A stretch of 64,000 bases of DNA from Athripsodes cinereus (taxonomy: Eukaryota; Arthropoda; Insecta; Trichoptera; Leptoceridae). Positions 10,846 through 22,380 of the stretch are shown in pieces. How positions within the stretch are numbered: position 1 is the stretch's first letter; each line of letters begins with the position of its first letter. The stretch lies in NCBI GenBank assembly GCA_947579605.1, contig OX388314.1, positions 9,548,001 to 9,612,000 of the forward strand. The letters are read 5' to 3'. The notes under the pieces were generated by a model, which was given only the letters and a program-made list of their open reading frames with translations, was not told the origin of the DNA and did no database searches. The translations under genes and the position numbers were made by a program.

Positions 10846-12489
10846 AGTTAACTTTAACTTTACTTTAGGTAAGTAGGGGTAATATTATCATTCTATTAGA
10901 ACTGCGAAGGTTAACAATCATACATTAAAATCGACGTTGATCAAACATGATAATTATAAAAATTTGTACTTGTATATATCATATTTCCTTCTGCTGGTGT
11001 AATAGTTAAGTGCCAAATGAAGAACATGGCATTTATTCATATTAAGAGGTATGTATACATTATAATAAGAGAAGGAGGGGGTCGGACACTACGACGATGT
11101 GTTGAATGTTATTCAAGGTTATTTAAATATTATTTTTATATTACAATGTTATTATTACAACCTCAAGCGGTCTCTGTGAAACCTGTTTGTCGTATTATTA
11201 GGTAGATATTCAAAAATAATAACATACATCGATAATGATATTTATAACAGCCACATCAGAAAGAGAAAGATGTCATAACACGACACATCGCTTCAATTGA
11301 CGTCATTATTAATGCATACGTATACGTACTTAGTTGCAATTCTCACACGAGATATAAAGAAAGGTGTAAGAAAACGAAAAGTGGTTTACGAAGCTCCGAA
11401 ATAAATCAAATAAACTTATGTAGTTTCAATGGATACTCAAGTGACAACTTATGCCCGTTAGAACAAAGTCGTTTGTCCGCTTTGACATTAATACCATTCA
11501 TGAAAAATCCGATTACAGATCCTGTTAAAATATAATAGTGATGAATAGAGTCAGTTTCTCGATCACGTGGGTGTTACAACTATGTGTGCGACTATTAGTA
11601 CCTACACAATCCTCCAGTAAATAACTGCAAATACTGTAATATTAATAATAACTCAACAGCTAATCTTGATGTAATGCCACCATAAGGAAATATCACATTA
11701 CCATTATTCATTCATTAGAAACCTTTAGTCTTACGATCAATTTATATCAACAGCTTATTTATAGCACGATGCAAGAGAATAAACAGGATATTTATACGGA
11801 ATATATTCATATTTTCGTTGTTGTCAAAAATATTTGACTACAATAAAAATTAATTTGTAATCAAAGTCTAATTTCCTGTACGATTTCTGTCAGACTTAGG
11901 TTTTTTTCAGCCAATATCCTGCATCACCTAAATCCACGAGACCCCCACCAACGTGTGGTACACCTATAGAGAAAGTACTAACCTTAAATAAATATTCGTG
12001 CTTCAAATACGAAAAAAAAATATTGGTTATTCTCCTTCATTCTTGTTCCGAGGAGATTAAATAAAACGGGACCAATGTGCAAGACTTGGAGAGTAACTAA
12101 GATGGATGTGGGGGATAGAAGAAACCAATATAAAAATATAAACGTAGGGAACCTGTCGTGAGAGTAACTCTAAACGTGACTCTGGACAGACAAACAATTT
12201 GTCACCATGCATCAACTAAAAAGGGGTTTTGTCTCTATTTCCTCTAGCATCAATCATGATTTAATGGAGACCGTTGGGTTACGAACTGGGTGTCATTTAT
12301 ATGAGATTCTGACCATCCATTTTCTATAATATTGGACGAATAGTCGCGACAAATGACAAGAAGATTTAAATGAGGAACTGGAAATAATTATTAAAGTTTA
12401 TTTTTACAATATGTACCTTCAATATAAATGTTTTAACGTATTTATTATTGTAAATGTGTATAGTATGTATTTTATTTGATTTTATATGA
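10846..12489. other. AT-rich non-coding stretch
   Basis: No gene recognised. The frame at 11017-11205 has no family features. A more GC-balanced patch at 11910-11990 (CCACGAGACCCCCACCAACG) matches nothing else in the window. Confidence 0.4.
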
Positions 12490-13707
12490 TTTTATTTTAT
12501 TGACTATTAATTTTTTTATAATTTTTTTTTTTATTTATTTTAAAAAAATGGGCAACATACAATAAAATTTTACAAAATATAACATAATAACCATTTAACA
12601 TATTTCTTGTACTTGACCAGCCCATCTTTGAATTCATTATTATTATTAATTTTATTATTATTATTCCCAGTACAGTACAAACACAGAAAGAAAAATAGAA
12701 AAGAAAAGAAAAAATAAACAAATATTTCATTCCTGTCTAATGTGGCTCCTAAAAAGGCTCCTGGACATACAGAATATGTCCACGGACCTCACTTTCTCCA
12801 AATTGTTATATGTGGTAACGCATCGATGTAGTGGCGAGTTCTGAGCAGCATTAGTACTTTTTTTACTTAAAAAGAAAGTCGAGGTGTGTCTCGTTCGTCT
12901 ATTTGGTATGTTAAAAGTAATTTTTGCTAAAAGGTCTGTACAGTCAATATTTGAGTTTATTAAATCGTAAAGGTACAAAAGGTCTGAATTTCTACGTCTT
13001 GTATGTAATGTCTGTAATTCATTTTTGTAGTTGTTGCCAAATTTGTAGTTCATATGTTTCAAAAATATATGTTGAATCCGTTCTAAACTGTCAATGTAAA
13101 TGTTATATTGTGGATTCCAAATGACAGACGCATGTTCCAATTGACTTCTAACAATTGTGTTGTATAATACATTAAATGTTTTCACCCGAGTGAATGGTTT
13201 GCATACTCTCCTTAGAAATCCCAACATTTTGTAAGCCTTTAAAGTAATCGTGTCAATGTGTTTGTCAAATAATAGCTTACTGTCCAGTTGCACACCCAAG
13301 TCTCTACAGTCTGATTTTTCAGCTATCGGCTCCCCATTGATTTTATATGTGAATGGTACTGTACTTTTTTTCCTGGAAAATGTAATCTGGTGACATTTTT
13401 TACGTTCAGTAACAGTTTATTGGAGATGCAATAGGAAGTCAACCTATCAAGGTCACGTTGTAGATTCTCACAGTCAGTAATGTCTGTAATAGTCTTGTAG
13501 ATTTTCATATCATCAGCGTATAGTACGTAATTACTGTCCCTAAAACATAATCCAATGTCATGTATATAGATATTAAATAAAAGAGGTCCCAAATGGGAAC
13601 CCTGAGGGACACCCGATGGTACCTGTGTTGTTTTCGATAGATGACCGCCGTACTCCACTATCTGACTTCTATTGGTAAGGTATGACTTTAGCCACCTCAG
13701 AAGATTT
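12490..13707 (-). pseudogene. jockey/CR1-group LINE, second truncated copy
   Basis: Minus-strand RT fragment homologous to the 6.1-7.3-kb copy. The remnant begins at about 13707 with LLRWLKSYLTNRSQ, downstream of motif A, then motif B (SGVPQGSHLGPLLF, about 13618-13577), motif C (YADD, about 13522) and thumb. A frameshift near 13320 separates this from the in-frame C-terminal part (VQLDSKLLFDKHID through the stop at 12727, with SVIWNPQYNIYIDSLERIQ). The 3' UTR is AT-rich and runs to about 12490. Motif A and everything upstream are absent. No TSD was identified. Confidence 0.88.
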
Positions 13708-14810
13708 TAAAGGAATGTTACAATTTTAATAGTTGGATATTAGTTTTTTTTCCATAATTGATTTATCTAACGATTAACACCCAAATGATTAGATGAATAT
13801 AAAGTTTGTCAGAATATTCATTGTTAGGAATTAATGTGATTTCGTATTCTTTAGTGTCTAATAATATGTGTCAGTGTTTTTATGGCTGTTATATGTAATG
13901 TATGGAATATTTTTTCTGACGACTTTATTGTTATGCAATAGGCTCTCATTCCGTAAAATGGATCAATAAATAAATAGATAAATAAATATGTTTATACACA
14001 GGTACTAATGAATATTAATATACCTAATATATTCTTAATTCAATAATATTTATCCATGATAATATTTTACATGGCATACTCGATGACAATATACATATGA
14101 GTAGATCAAATTTATATTTTTAAATATATCCACTAAACAAGTTATTTCAATTTGAATATTGTTTGAATTTACATATATTTTTTAAGGATTCATAATTTGC
14201 AATAGTTTTTGTTTTGATTTGACGCCTAAAACGTAAAAGTTTTATTTAAAAGGCATAGGTAGATACTATTTATATATAAAGGCACTATGGCCAGATATTT
14301 AAAAATTATGCAGGAATAGTATACCTATATACTTATCGCTAAATTGCAAAAAAAAATCATATTACATTGGCTCAATATTTCAATTTGTGCTCAAGGTGCC
14401 TCTTATTCCGAACTAGCCTTTAATCTGAAATATGTTGTTCTCAAGTTTATTGTTTTCTTAAATATTTTATACCAAATGCAATACCTACTCAAATAGAGTG
14501 ACTCTGAACAATATCTATCAGCCCTTATAAATGGTCAATATAATTTGATGTCATTGTCATATTTACATCTCACTGAAGATTACTTTCTCTGTCCCTTACA
14601 TTTTGGCGTATTTAAAATATGTTTCGAGATTAAAGTTAACTACTTTAGACATCTCAGGATGAGGTTAACACTACGGGTTAGTTAAAATATCGAGCTTTAG
14701 TGTTACTGAGAGATTATTAGGAATCTTCATTATTGACACAATATATAACGTGTTATATATTATAGTATACAAAAGTGGGCATTTTAACGAGTTCAAAAGA
14801 GCTGTGCTAG
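13708..14810. other. AT-rich non-coding stretch
   Basis: No gene seen. An ATCAATAAATAAATAG run at 13962-13985 resembles a LINE polyadenylation tail but has no recognisable body. Confidence 0.4.
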
Positions 14811-14937
14811 GGCATGTGATAAAGCGCGGACGTCACGTCCGTGAACTACGTGGCTTGATAACGTGGTTCAAATTCTCGAGGTGTTTAGTAAGAAATATTG
14901 GCGTGCGTGTATGAGAAATTGAATGAATGTAGAAGGA
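14811..14937 (+). pseudogene. LINE B remnant, part 1
   Basis: Diverged match to the 3' coding part of LINE B (41.62-41.75 kb). Shared runs include AAGCGCGGACGTC, ACGTGGCTTGAT, GGCGTGCGTGTATGAGAAA and ATGAATGTAGA. Many substitutions, so much older than the copies at 39-42 kb. It stops at 14937, exactly where the piece at 15822 resumes. Confidence 0.8.
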
Positions 14938-15821
14938 ATTCTTCCCACTTGGAATACTGTTATAGTTTAGCGTAGAGTTATTGTCATCAAGTGAAAACCA
15001 CGATTTGTTTTCTACAATAATTATTTAATTGACATTTCTAAGACACCTACTAGATAGGACCGCATTAGTATGGCCTTTGTTTTTTCAATAGTATTTTCAT
15101 GGACACACCTTCTGTAGCAATATTTATACTAAGATATAAATACTTAATACTTTTATAAACTTCAACAAGTGTAAATAATATTAAACGTAATAGTATTGAT
15201 ACAGGTTCATAATAATCATAATAAATAAATATTATTATTATAGAATTATGTAAATTAAAGTCATCAAACCGTTTACATACATAATGTGGTTTACTCACCC
15301 ATCACCTGTGAAGTGATGTTTGATGTAATTTTATACTCGACTCAATAGTACGTGTACGTGTATGATTATTATATGTATTATTATGTTTGTTTAAAGGTTT
15401 TTATATTATATTATATTGTATTAGGTAGAATTAAGAGGACGACAGGTGTGTATTGACCGGAAAGTCAATAGCATGTGTGCAAATTTTAAAAAATGTTTTA
15501 GTGTTTCTCGTACCTATATGACATCTAAAAATTAAATAATCAGCAATAATTCATACAATCGCGGCAGTTCCTATACCAATAATTTCGTGTGATGAACAAA
15601 TTGGTTCTTCTTTGTGTCACATAAAAATGAGATATTTAGGACGAGTGATATAGTCAGTGTAAATAAGATTCAATATGTTACAAATGTTTGTATATTAATG
15701 ATTTATTGACAAATATATATTTTACATATTTATTTATTTGAAAGAGAAAGTGTAAGAAAGTTCAGTCGTCAGAAACAGATTATCAAAGACAGCCGCATGT
15801 TGATCAAAAAAATTGCGATAC
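14938..15821. other. insertion splitting the LINE B remnant
   Basis: About 885 bp lie between the two halves of one LINE B remnant. The flanks repeat ATGAATGTAGAAG (14924-14936) and ATGAATGCGGAAG (15822-15834), which also correspond to the same LINE B position, so they look like a diverged target-site duplication. Inside there is no clear terminal repeat or gene. A GTGAGTAAACC donor-like site lies on the minus strand at about 15297. Confidence 0.4.
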
Positions 15822-15918
15822 ATGAATGCGGAAGAGCGAAAGAAGTATGAAAGTATAGATAGGTATATATGGCGTTCCCTCATCTTTGCCTACCTAACTT
15901 TGAACACATTGTGAGGGT
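15822..15918 (+). pseudogene. LINE B remnant, part 2 (3' end)
   Basis: Continues LINE B where part 1 stops. AGCGAAAGAAGTATG, AAGTATAGATAG, ATATGGCGTTCC, CTTTGCCTACC and GTGAGGGT align with the terminal 90 bp of LINE B (41.75-41.83 kb). The TATAG tail is eroded to TTATTATAG. Confidence 0.8.
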
Positions 15919-17570
15919 TATTATAGAAAGATAAATATATTTGCAGACAATCTTTATATCAAGTAAATATATTTGAAGTCACAAAACTATTTCAAATATG
16001 TATCAATAATAATTAACACTTTATTGTCAAAATTAATTTGTACAAAAGTCGTACATATTGTCTTGAGGCAATGCCTTGTAAACCTAATATCTACATTGAC
16101 TGGTAAGTATTGTGCTTTAAATTTATTTATTTCTTTATTTATTTTACATAATAAACGGCTGTATCAGCCTTTACAAATAATACAAATAAAAACGAACAGT
16201 CAAGAGAAATAATGCATAAAGAGAAAAACAATACATAGGTAACCAACAAGAAAAAGAAATAACATATGTACTACCAATCAATTTCTAATAGGTAAGTAGT
16301 AGTATAAACAATCAGATAAAAAGAATATAAACACTAATACAAGTTTAAAAGACAGAAAAAATATATATACATATATTCATAAAATGGAAGGGTATATACA
16401 TTATTTAGTAGCAGTAAACAGCAGGTGCGAAAATATTATTTAGAAAAAGTATATAAAAGTAGTTGATAAAAGAAGGTACAATATTAAATAGACAAGTACA
16501 GTAGGTAGGTACTCAGTAAAGCATATATATAGCTGTAGATAGATGACCCTGTTCAGGCCTCGTACACTGAAATTAATGTAACAATTAAAATTTTCAGCAT
16601 AAGCAGCGTAAGTACACAATACCCAGCAATACAACTATGTATCTATAGATAAGTAATAAATTATATTTTTTATTATGGTAAATATTAAGCTGTGAGTGAG
16701 TGAAATATTAAGCTATTTTTAGGAGTATTGCGTAAAATAAAATACAAAGGAACATTTTATATAATAATACCTACTTCCATTATTCTAGATTGCTATTGTT
16801 TTGAAGTTTCTATTGCAAAGATTGTTATGTATTAAATATCGAAAGTAAACACAAAAAACCAGACGATAACAGATGTAGACGTATTGCAATAGTCTGCTTC
16901 TAAAGAGCTTACTTAATTAATAAAATACAAAGAAAATAAATATAATTGCTTAGATTGCAATAAACACAAATACCTATAAAGTGTAATACTGTATATATAC
17001 AATCTAAGGTAAATGAGTAGTAAGAGGTTTACTCACGATCACTTAATTAATTAGTTGTTAATGATTTATAATATATCCATCAATCATTTTAAGTGGTTAT
17101 GTGAAAATATGTGGAGATATTTATAATATTACATACCTACATAAACCCTATATACGAGTATATTAATAATGAATCCATATGAAAAAGATTCTAATACTGT
17201 CCAGACAAAATATCCATAAATAAAATAAATACGCACACAATGCGAAAAAAATGGGCATGGTTATATGATTATAAAAAGTAATGTATAATAAATCATTTTG
17301 TACCAACCATTCGTGACCCACTTTTTGTAAACAGACTTCAAAATGATAAAATCTCAATATGGATCAAAATATATTTATAAACTATAGAAAGGAATACAAA
17401 TTAAGGAACCTACTTGTAAAGATAATATGAGCTAAACCAATTTTTCAGTTCTATGAGATTTAAAAAAAAAACAAATAAATGACACAGCTCAAAATATTTG
17501 ACGTGTACATGATTTCGTGTAGGTTTCGTATTTCTGAATAAGAGTTAATTACTGTAGTAAAATTACTCAG
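15919..17570. other. AT-rich non-coding stretch with possible LINE tail
   Basis: A TTTATTTATTTCTTTATTTA run at 16119-16142 followed by AACGGCTGTATCAGCC could be a minus-oriented LINE 3' tail, but no coding remnant is attached. Nothing else recognised. Confidence 0.35.
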
Positions 17571-19571
17571 TATATATATAATGAGTTACAATCCATTGGA
17601 TTGGTCTGCAACGAGTTTTGACTTATTTCTCCACTCCTCCCTATTCTCAGCTAGTCTCTTCAACTCCATATATGAGCCACAGCTCATGTCCCTCTTCAGT
17701 TGGTCCATATAGGCGTCTCTCGGTCGACCTCTGCCATTTGTGCCTTCGGTCCTGCACTCTGCGATTGCGATGAGCAGTCCTGGGTGCCTGATGTTGTGGC
17801 CAATCCAATTAGCTCGTTGTTGGCAGATTCTTTTGAGGAGTTGCCTTTTTTCGCCAACCCTGGTTAACACTTCTTCGTTTTCGACGTGTTCCGACCAATG
17901 AATCTTCAGCATGCGTCTATAGCACCACATTTCAAATGCCGCTAACCGTCCGCTTTCCTTCTTGCTGATGGTCCACGTCTCGCACCCATATAACAAAATG
18001 CTCCACACAAAGGCTTTAGTGAGATTCTTCCTCACGTTTAGATCAATATTGGGGGATTCTAATATTTTGGATTTTTTGTTAAAGGCAATTCGTGCCTGGT
18101 TTATTCTGCTCACAATTTCGGATTTGGAGCGTCCGTCCTGGTTTATTCTGCTGCCCAAGTACACGAATTCTCTTACTTGTTTGATGCTCACTCCATTTAT
18201 GGCAATGTTCGCAGTCGCTTCCTCCCTTCCAACGACCATACATTTTGTTTTATCTTTATTTATTTTCATGTTGTACTTTGACAACAGTATACTTTCCATT
18301 TTCCCTAAGGCTTCGTTCAGCTCCATCTCGGAGTCTGCGAGCAGTGCTATGTCGTCTGCATATCTAATCATGTCGACTTTTTTCCCATTTATTTTTACTC
18401 CTGTCCAGTTCTTCATTTCTTCTCTGAGTTCATCAATAGCTCGCTGTATATAGCAGTTAAAGAGTGCTGGCGACATTGAGCATCCCTGTCTCACACCTTG
18501 TTCTACCCTCGCTTCTGCGCAGCTCTCTCCGCTTTTAATTACAGCCATTTCATTCTTGTATAGGCTCCAGATTGCTCTCCTGTCCTTATAGCTCATTCCT
18601 ATCTGGTTTAGAGTCTTAAAAAGTTGTTCCCATTCTACTTTATCGAATGCTTTTTCTAGGTCGATGAATGCTACATACGTGTTTCTATTTACTGTTATTC
18701 TCTTTTCAAGAACAAGTCTTAGACTCAGAATTGCATCTCTTGTACCTGTCTCTTTGCGGAATCCAAATTGATCTTCTGAAAGTGTTTCGTTGATTTTACT
18801 TTCCGCCCTTTTCATTATAATGTTAGTGAGTATCTTAGAAGCGTGTGATATCATGCTTAATGTTCTGTGTTGTTCGCACTTTGTCGTGCCTGTTTTCTTA
18901 GGTAGCGCTCGTATCAGACATTTGGCGAAGTCCTCAGGTATCTCTCCTGTGTTATATATTTTGCAGACAAGCTTATACAAAGTGTCAAGCATGCCGCTTC
19001 CTGCGCATTTAAGCAACTCTGATGGAATTAGGTCAATACCTGGTGCTTTGCCGTCTTTCAATTTTGATAAGGCATTATCAAATTCACTTCTTAAGATGTC
19101 ATCTCCATTATTTTCTTTGTCATATTCTGTTTCCAGTGCTTTACTTTCCTCAAGTATGTTCTTTCCTTTGTAAAGTTGTTCTAGGTATTCTTTCCACCTT
19201 TTAACAATCAATTCATCCTCAAACAGTAGTTTGCCGTTTTGATCTTGGATAGCACATCGTGGTTGTGTCTTATCATTGAAAAAATTCTTGACTTCAGAAT
19301 ATGCAGTTTCAAATTTCCTTTGTTTTATATTTCTGTTGACATTCCTGCATTTTTCTTGCAGATAGCATTCCTTTCTCAATTTGGACTCCCTGTTGATTAT
19401 GTTTCTCAAGATTTTATATTCCTTTTTTCCTTCTTCTGTTCTCGAGTTCTTTAGCCTCCTTCTTTCTTCAATCATTTCTAATATATCGACCGTAATCCAT
19501 TCTTTCCTAGCTTGTGGCTTTCTTTTCTCTATTACCTCATCTGCCGCTGTAGTAGTACTCAGTACTGTACC
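17571..19571 (-). mobile_element. RTE C: RTE-like LINE, 5'-truncated
   Basis: Roughly 2.0-kb non-LTR retrotransposon on the minus strand. It lacks the apurinic-type endonuclease expected at the N-terminus, so it is 5'-truncated near 19571. The 3' end is a short TATATATATA tail at 17571-17580, directly after the stop, as in RTE elements with microsatellite tails. A 45-bp piece of the same 3' end recurs at 21091-21135. Confidence 0.9.
17586..19571 (-). CDS. RTE C reverse transcriptase (ORF2, partial)
   Basis: RNA-dependent DNA polymerase of an RTE-clade LINE, copying its own RNA at a nicked genomic target. The frame is open from 19571 (preceded by TAA at 19574-19572) to TAA at 17588-17586; the first ATG is at 19475, giving 629 residues, but about 32 codons upstream read as a continuation. 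From that ATG: KAPGIDLIPSELL at 143-155, motif A IDLEKAFD (271-278), motif B GVRQGCSMSP (327-336), motif C YADD (372-375), then the RTE-type C-terminal region with LYGCETW, FEMWCYRRML and GRGRPRD. All catalytic aspartates are present and there is no internal stop, but without the endonuclease it cannot move alone. Whether it is translated cannot be seen. Confidence 0.9.
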   Translation of the reverse strand, partial: GTVLSTTTAADEVIEKRKPQARKEWITVDILEMIEERRRLKNSRTEEGKKEYKILRNIINRESKLRKECYLQEKCRNVNRNIKQRKFETAYSEVKNFFNDKTQPRCAIQDQNGKLLFEDELIVKRWKEYLEQLYKGKNILEESKALETEYDKENNGDDILRSEFDNALSKLKDGKAPGIDLIPSELLKCAGSGMLDTLYKLVCKIYNTGEIPEDFAKCLIRALPKKTGTTKCEQHRTLSMISHASKILTNIIMKRAESKINETLSEDQFGFRKETGTRDAILSLRLVLEKRITVNRNTYVAFIDLEKAFDKVEWEQLFKTLNQIGMSYKDRRAIWSLYKNEMAVIKSGESCAEARVEQGVRQGCSMSPALFNCYIQRAIDELREEMKNWTGVKINGKKVDMIRYADDIALLADSEMELNEALGKMESILLSKYNMKINKDKTKCMVVGREEATANIAINGVSIKQVREFVYLGSRINQDGRSKSEIVSRINQARIAFNKKSKILESPNIDLNVRKNLTKAFVWSILLYGCETWTISKKESGRLAAFEMWCYRRMLKIHWSEHVENEEVLTRVGEKRQLLKRICQQRANWIGHNIRHPGLLIAIAECRTEGTNGRGRPRDAYMDQLKRDMSCGSYMELKRLAENREEWRNKSKLVADQSNGL

Positions 19572-19574
19572 TTA

Positions 19575-20324
19575 ATTTATGATTTTGACATACTTAGGTA
19601 CCGTCGAAAAAAAATAGCGACATTAAATAAGCACTGGGTAGGTACAAATGTTATGAACAATATTTTGTCATTAGCGATATTTTTTCATATCTTGTAGCTG
19701 AAGTAAATTTATTGTAATTTTTTTCTCGAATATGGTCAGTTTGAGATAAAAATAGACGTCCATTATATCATGTTTATTGCAAATCAGACACTTAACAAAT
19801 AGAAGTAGTATGTATTTGGTAAAATGTAAATTATCGATATTTGGCAATGTGATGAAACGTTTAAGATTTATGAATGCTACCACTACATAATATGTACAAA
19901 CCACGAACCTGTATGCCTCTAAATATTTGAAAGTGATGGACAACAGCACAACACTACTGTTATAAATAGACAGGTTAGCAATGAAATAGACAGTCAATTA
20001 TTTATTATAGCAAAATGAATTTATTGATGCGGCGTTGCTTGTTTAATATGCTTATATCATTTAAATAATAGATTCAAAATCAAATCTACAGATCTCAGAA
20101 AAATACACAGAAGAAAATTTATTACAACTTAATAGTAATTCATTACAACACTATATTCCTTAATAAGTAATGATTATTACATCTCGCAGTAATACAAACA
20201 AACACTCATTGATTAACTTATACACGTTAATTGTTGTTTAAAATATTTCTTGAAAATTTATGTAGGTATGAAATCAAGATTGATGGTTCTGGTGTAGGTT
20301 TGTCTTACACACCAGAATTGAAAC
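19575..20324. other. AT-rich non-coding stretch
   Basis: No gene recognised. The minus-strand frame at 19671-19997 (108 codons) is hydrophobic and low-complexity and is not supported as a gene. Confidence 0.4.
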
Positions 20325-20475
20325 TATTTTTGCGCCGTATATTGCGTCCATCACCCGAAACTTCCAGCAATAAGGTGCGTTTTCAGTATTATTCTAAAGC
20401 TCTCTCCATTCGCCTCCTCTCGCAGACCCAAAGACAGTTAGTTCTAGCATCTGGGATCCACAACATTTAATGAAT
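20325..20475 (-). pseudogene. L2/CR1-like LINE 3' end remnant
   Basis: Sister of the fragment at 965-1075: GCGCCGTAT, CATCACCCGAAACT, CCAGCAATAAGGTG and CTCTCCATTC are shared. On the minus strand it reads an LKTHLIAGSFG-type ending, the last block of L2/CR1 ORF2 proteins, with stops upstream. Old and inactive. Confidence 0.6.
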
Positions 20476-21090
20476 CTCCAAAACCTATCTTACGAGATCG
20501 AGATAGCTCAATTAGTCTGCCTTTTAATTCACCCTGTTCTGCGCGACGCATGAGCTGGTAGATAATACACCCACCATACATTTTCACATAAAGATATATC
20601 CAGTAATACAATTATATTTCAAAATTTTCATTTTTATCCTTGTTTTTGCTGACACCCTCAAACACTAGGGACTTGTTTTAAATGCCCTAAATTCTTCATT
20701 GGTTTTCTTCTGTTTTTAATTCTTCATTTTGTAATTAAAGAATTTAATAATATTTCGTCATGAAAAAATATATTACATAATATTCATTTTTAAGAGATTA
20801 TAATAAAGTTACATATTAAAATATTAGTGTGAAAATTATGAGAGTGAATAAGGACTTATTAAAAATCCACACAGATATATTTTTATTAATAAAAATAAAA
20901 TAGAATTATTACTAACTTTTTAACGTCTCCCGATCTGTCTATTGCCAATGAACTTTCATCATTTGTGCCATAAATTTTTTCTTCTGTTGCTTTAAAACAA
21001 AAACTTTTAATGTTTAAAGTTTCATATACCTACACAAATATTTACTAAATAAAATTTTAACAGTAGAACTTTTATTTATTTTAGAATATA
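20476..21090. other. AT-rich non-coding stretch
   Basis: Nothing recognised between the two LINE remnants. Confidence 0.4.
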
Positions 21091-21135
21091 ATATATAATG
21101 AGTTACAATCCATTGGATTGGTCTGCAACGAGTTT
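21091..21135 (-). mobile_element. RTE C orphan 3' end (45 bp)
   Basis: Matches 17575-17620 exactly or nearly so (TATATAATGAGTTACAATCC then ATTGGATTGGTCTGCAACGA), i.e. the last codons, stop and tail of RTE C. Homology stops abruptly at 21135. It is either an extremely 5'-truncated copy or the 3' end of another element sharing this tail. Confidence 0.85.
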
Positions 21136-21341
21136 GGTTTTTCTTCAAAAAGGAGGTACACCACGTATTTTGACGACGTCATAAAGAATATGAATCCAAA
21201 AAATAAAAGAAAGTGCAGACGTCGGAGGAGTGAGTAAAGATTAGAATTATTTGTAATAAAAAACGCTTTCATTTTATATCTTGTAACCTCTTTATTTACT
21301 TTAAGAGGTTAATTAACGAAAAGTAGAATCTACCTATACTA

Positions 21342-22364
21342 GATGCCATATTAGCTGCGTTGCATCAATGTCGTATAGATTACAGATACACAAAACTCCT
21401 GAACTTCATCTATGACAATACATCAGCCAGTGTAAAACTCCACAAAAACACCAAACAGTTCCCCATTGAAAAAGGTGTAAGGCAAGGAGATACAATATCT
21501 CCAAAGCTGTTCACTGCTGTATTAGAATACGCATTCAAAAGTCTAGACTGGGAAGAAAAGGGTATCAAAGTGGATGGAGTCAAACTGAGTAATCTAAGAT
21601 TTGCAGACGATATCGTTTTGATTTCGGAAGATATAAACGAGGCACGCGAAATGCTAACGGAGCTCATGCAAGAGACCAGAAAAGTTGGACTCCTTATCAA
21701 TACATCCAAGACAAAAGTGATGACAAATCTGGTCCTTGGAGGTACGGTAGACATTGACAACCAGGTAATCGAAGAAGTCAGTGAATATAAATATCTCGGT
21801 CACAACATGGTACTGTCTCGAGATAACCCAACCACGGAGCTTCAGAGGAGAATCGGTCTTGGATGGGCAGCCTATGGAAATCTGAAGAAGTTTTTCACTA
21901 GCAACATTCCCCAAAGCCTAAAACGCAAAATGTACGACCAATGCGTGCTACCAGTACTAACCTACGGGGCAGAAACGTTAACTCTGACCAAGTCGACTGT
22001 CAGAAAACTTCGTGTGGCACAAAGAAAGCATGAAAGAGCGATGCTACAAATAAGACTCTCTGACCGTATAAGAAACACAGAAATACGCAGAAGATCGGGA
22101 GTTACTGACGTTGTCGAGAGAGTGGCAAAGTTGAAGTGGTCATGGGCAGGACATGTTGCTAGACTACAGGATCAAAGATGGACAAAACGGGTGGTGGAAT
22201 GGAGACCTCGTGAAGATAAAAGAAGTAGAGGAAGACCTCCTACACGATGGTCTGATGACATCAAAAGAATCGCTGGTGACTGGTTGCAAAGAGCCCAGGA
22301 TAGAGATGCCTGGAGAATTATGGGGGAGGCCTATGTCCAGCAGTGGACGGAAATGGCTGCATAG
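21342..22364 (+). CDS. RTE D reverse transcriptase (5'-truncated)
   Basis: A different RTE-clade RT. The frame opens after a TAG at 21324 and family resemblance starts at about 21345 (ILAALHQCRIDYRY), so the endonuclease, fingers and motif A are lost. From 21360: motif B GVRQGDTISPK (39-49), motif C as FADD (81-84), thumb (SEYKYLGHNM), and the C-terminal RTE domain with LPVLTYGAETL, RDR/NTEIRRRSG and RGRPPTRW, ending EMAA-stop at 22364. No internal stop over about 340 codons. A short GGTAA-type tail (GGTAAGGTAAAGGTAAG) follows at 22366-22380. There is no good start codon; it is a dead fragment of a fairly young copy. Confidence 0.9.
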   Translation, partial: DAILAALHQCRIDYRYTKLLNFIYDNTSASVKLHKNTKQFPIEKGVRQGDTISPKLFTAVLEYAFKSLDWEEKGIKVDGVKLSNLRFADDIVLISEDINEAREMLTELMQETRKVGLLINTSKTKVMTNLVLGGTVDIDNQVIEEVSEYKYLGHNMVLSRDNPTTELQRRIGLGWAAYGNLKKFFTSNIPQSLKRKMYDQCVLPVLTYGAETLTLTKSTVRKLRVAQRKHERAMLQIRLSDRIRNTEIRRRSGVTDVVERVAKLKWSWAGHVARLQDQRWTKRVVEWRPREDKRSRGRPPTRWSDDIKRIAGDWLQRAQDRDAWRIMGEAYVQQWTEMAA

Positions 22365-22380
22365 GTAAGGTAAAGGTAAG

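Noticed and set aside
15280..15310. Minus-strand micro-exon between CACTTCACAG and GTGAGTAAACC
   Set aside because: It would be only 7 nt long with a weak pyrimidine tract; a similar donor-like string at 17025-17035 has no exon either.
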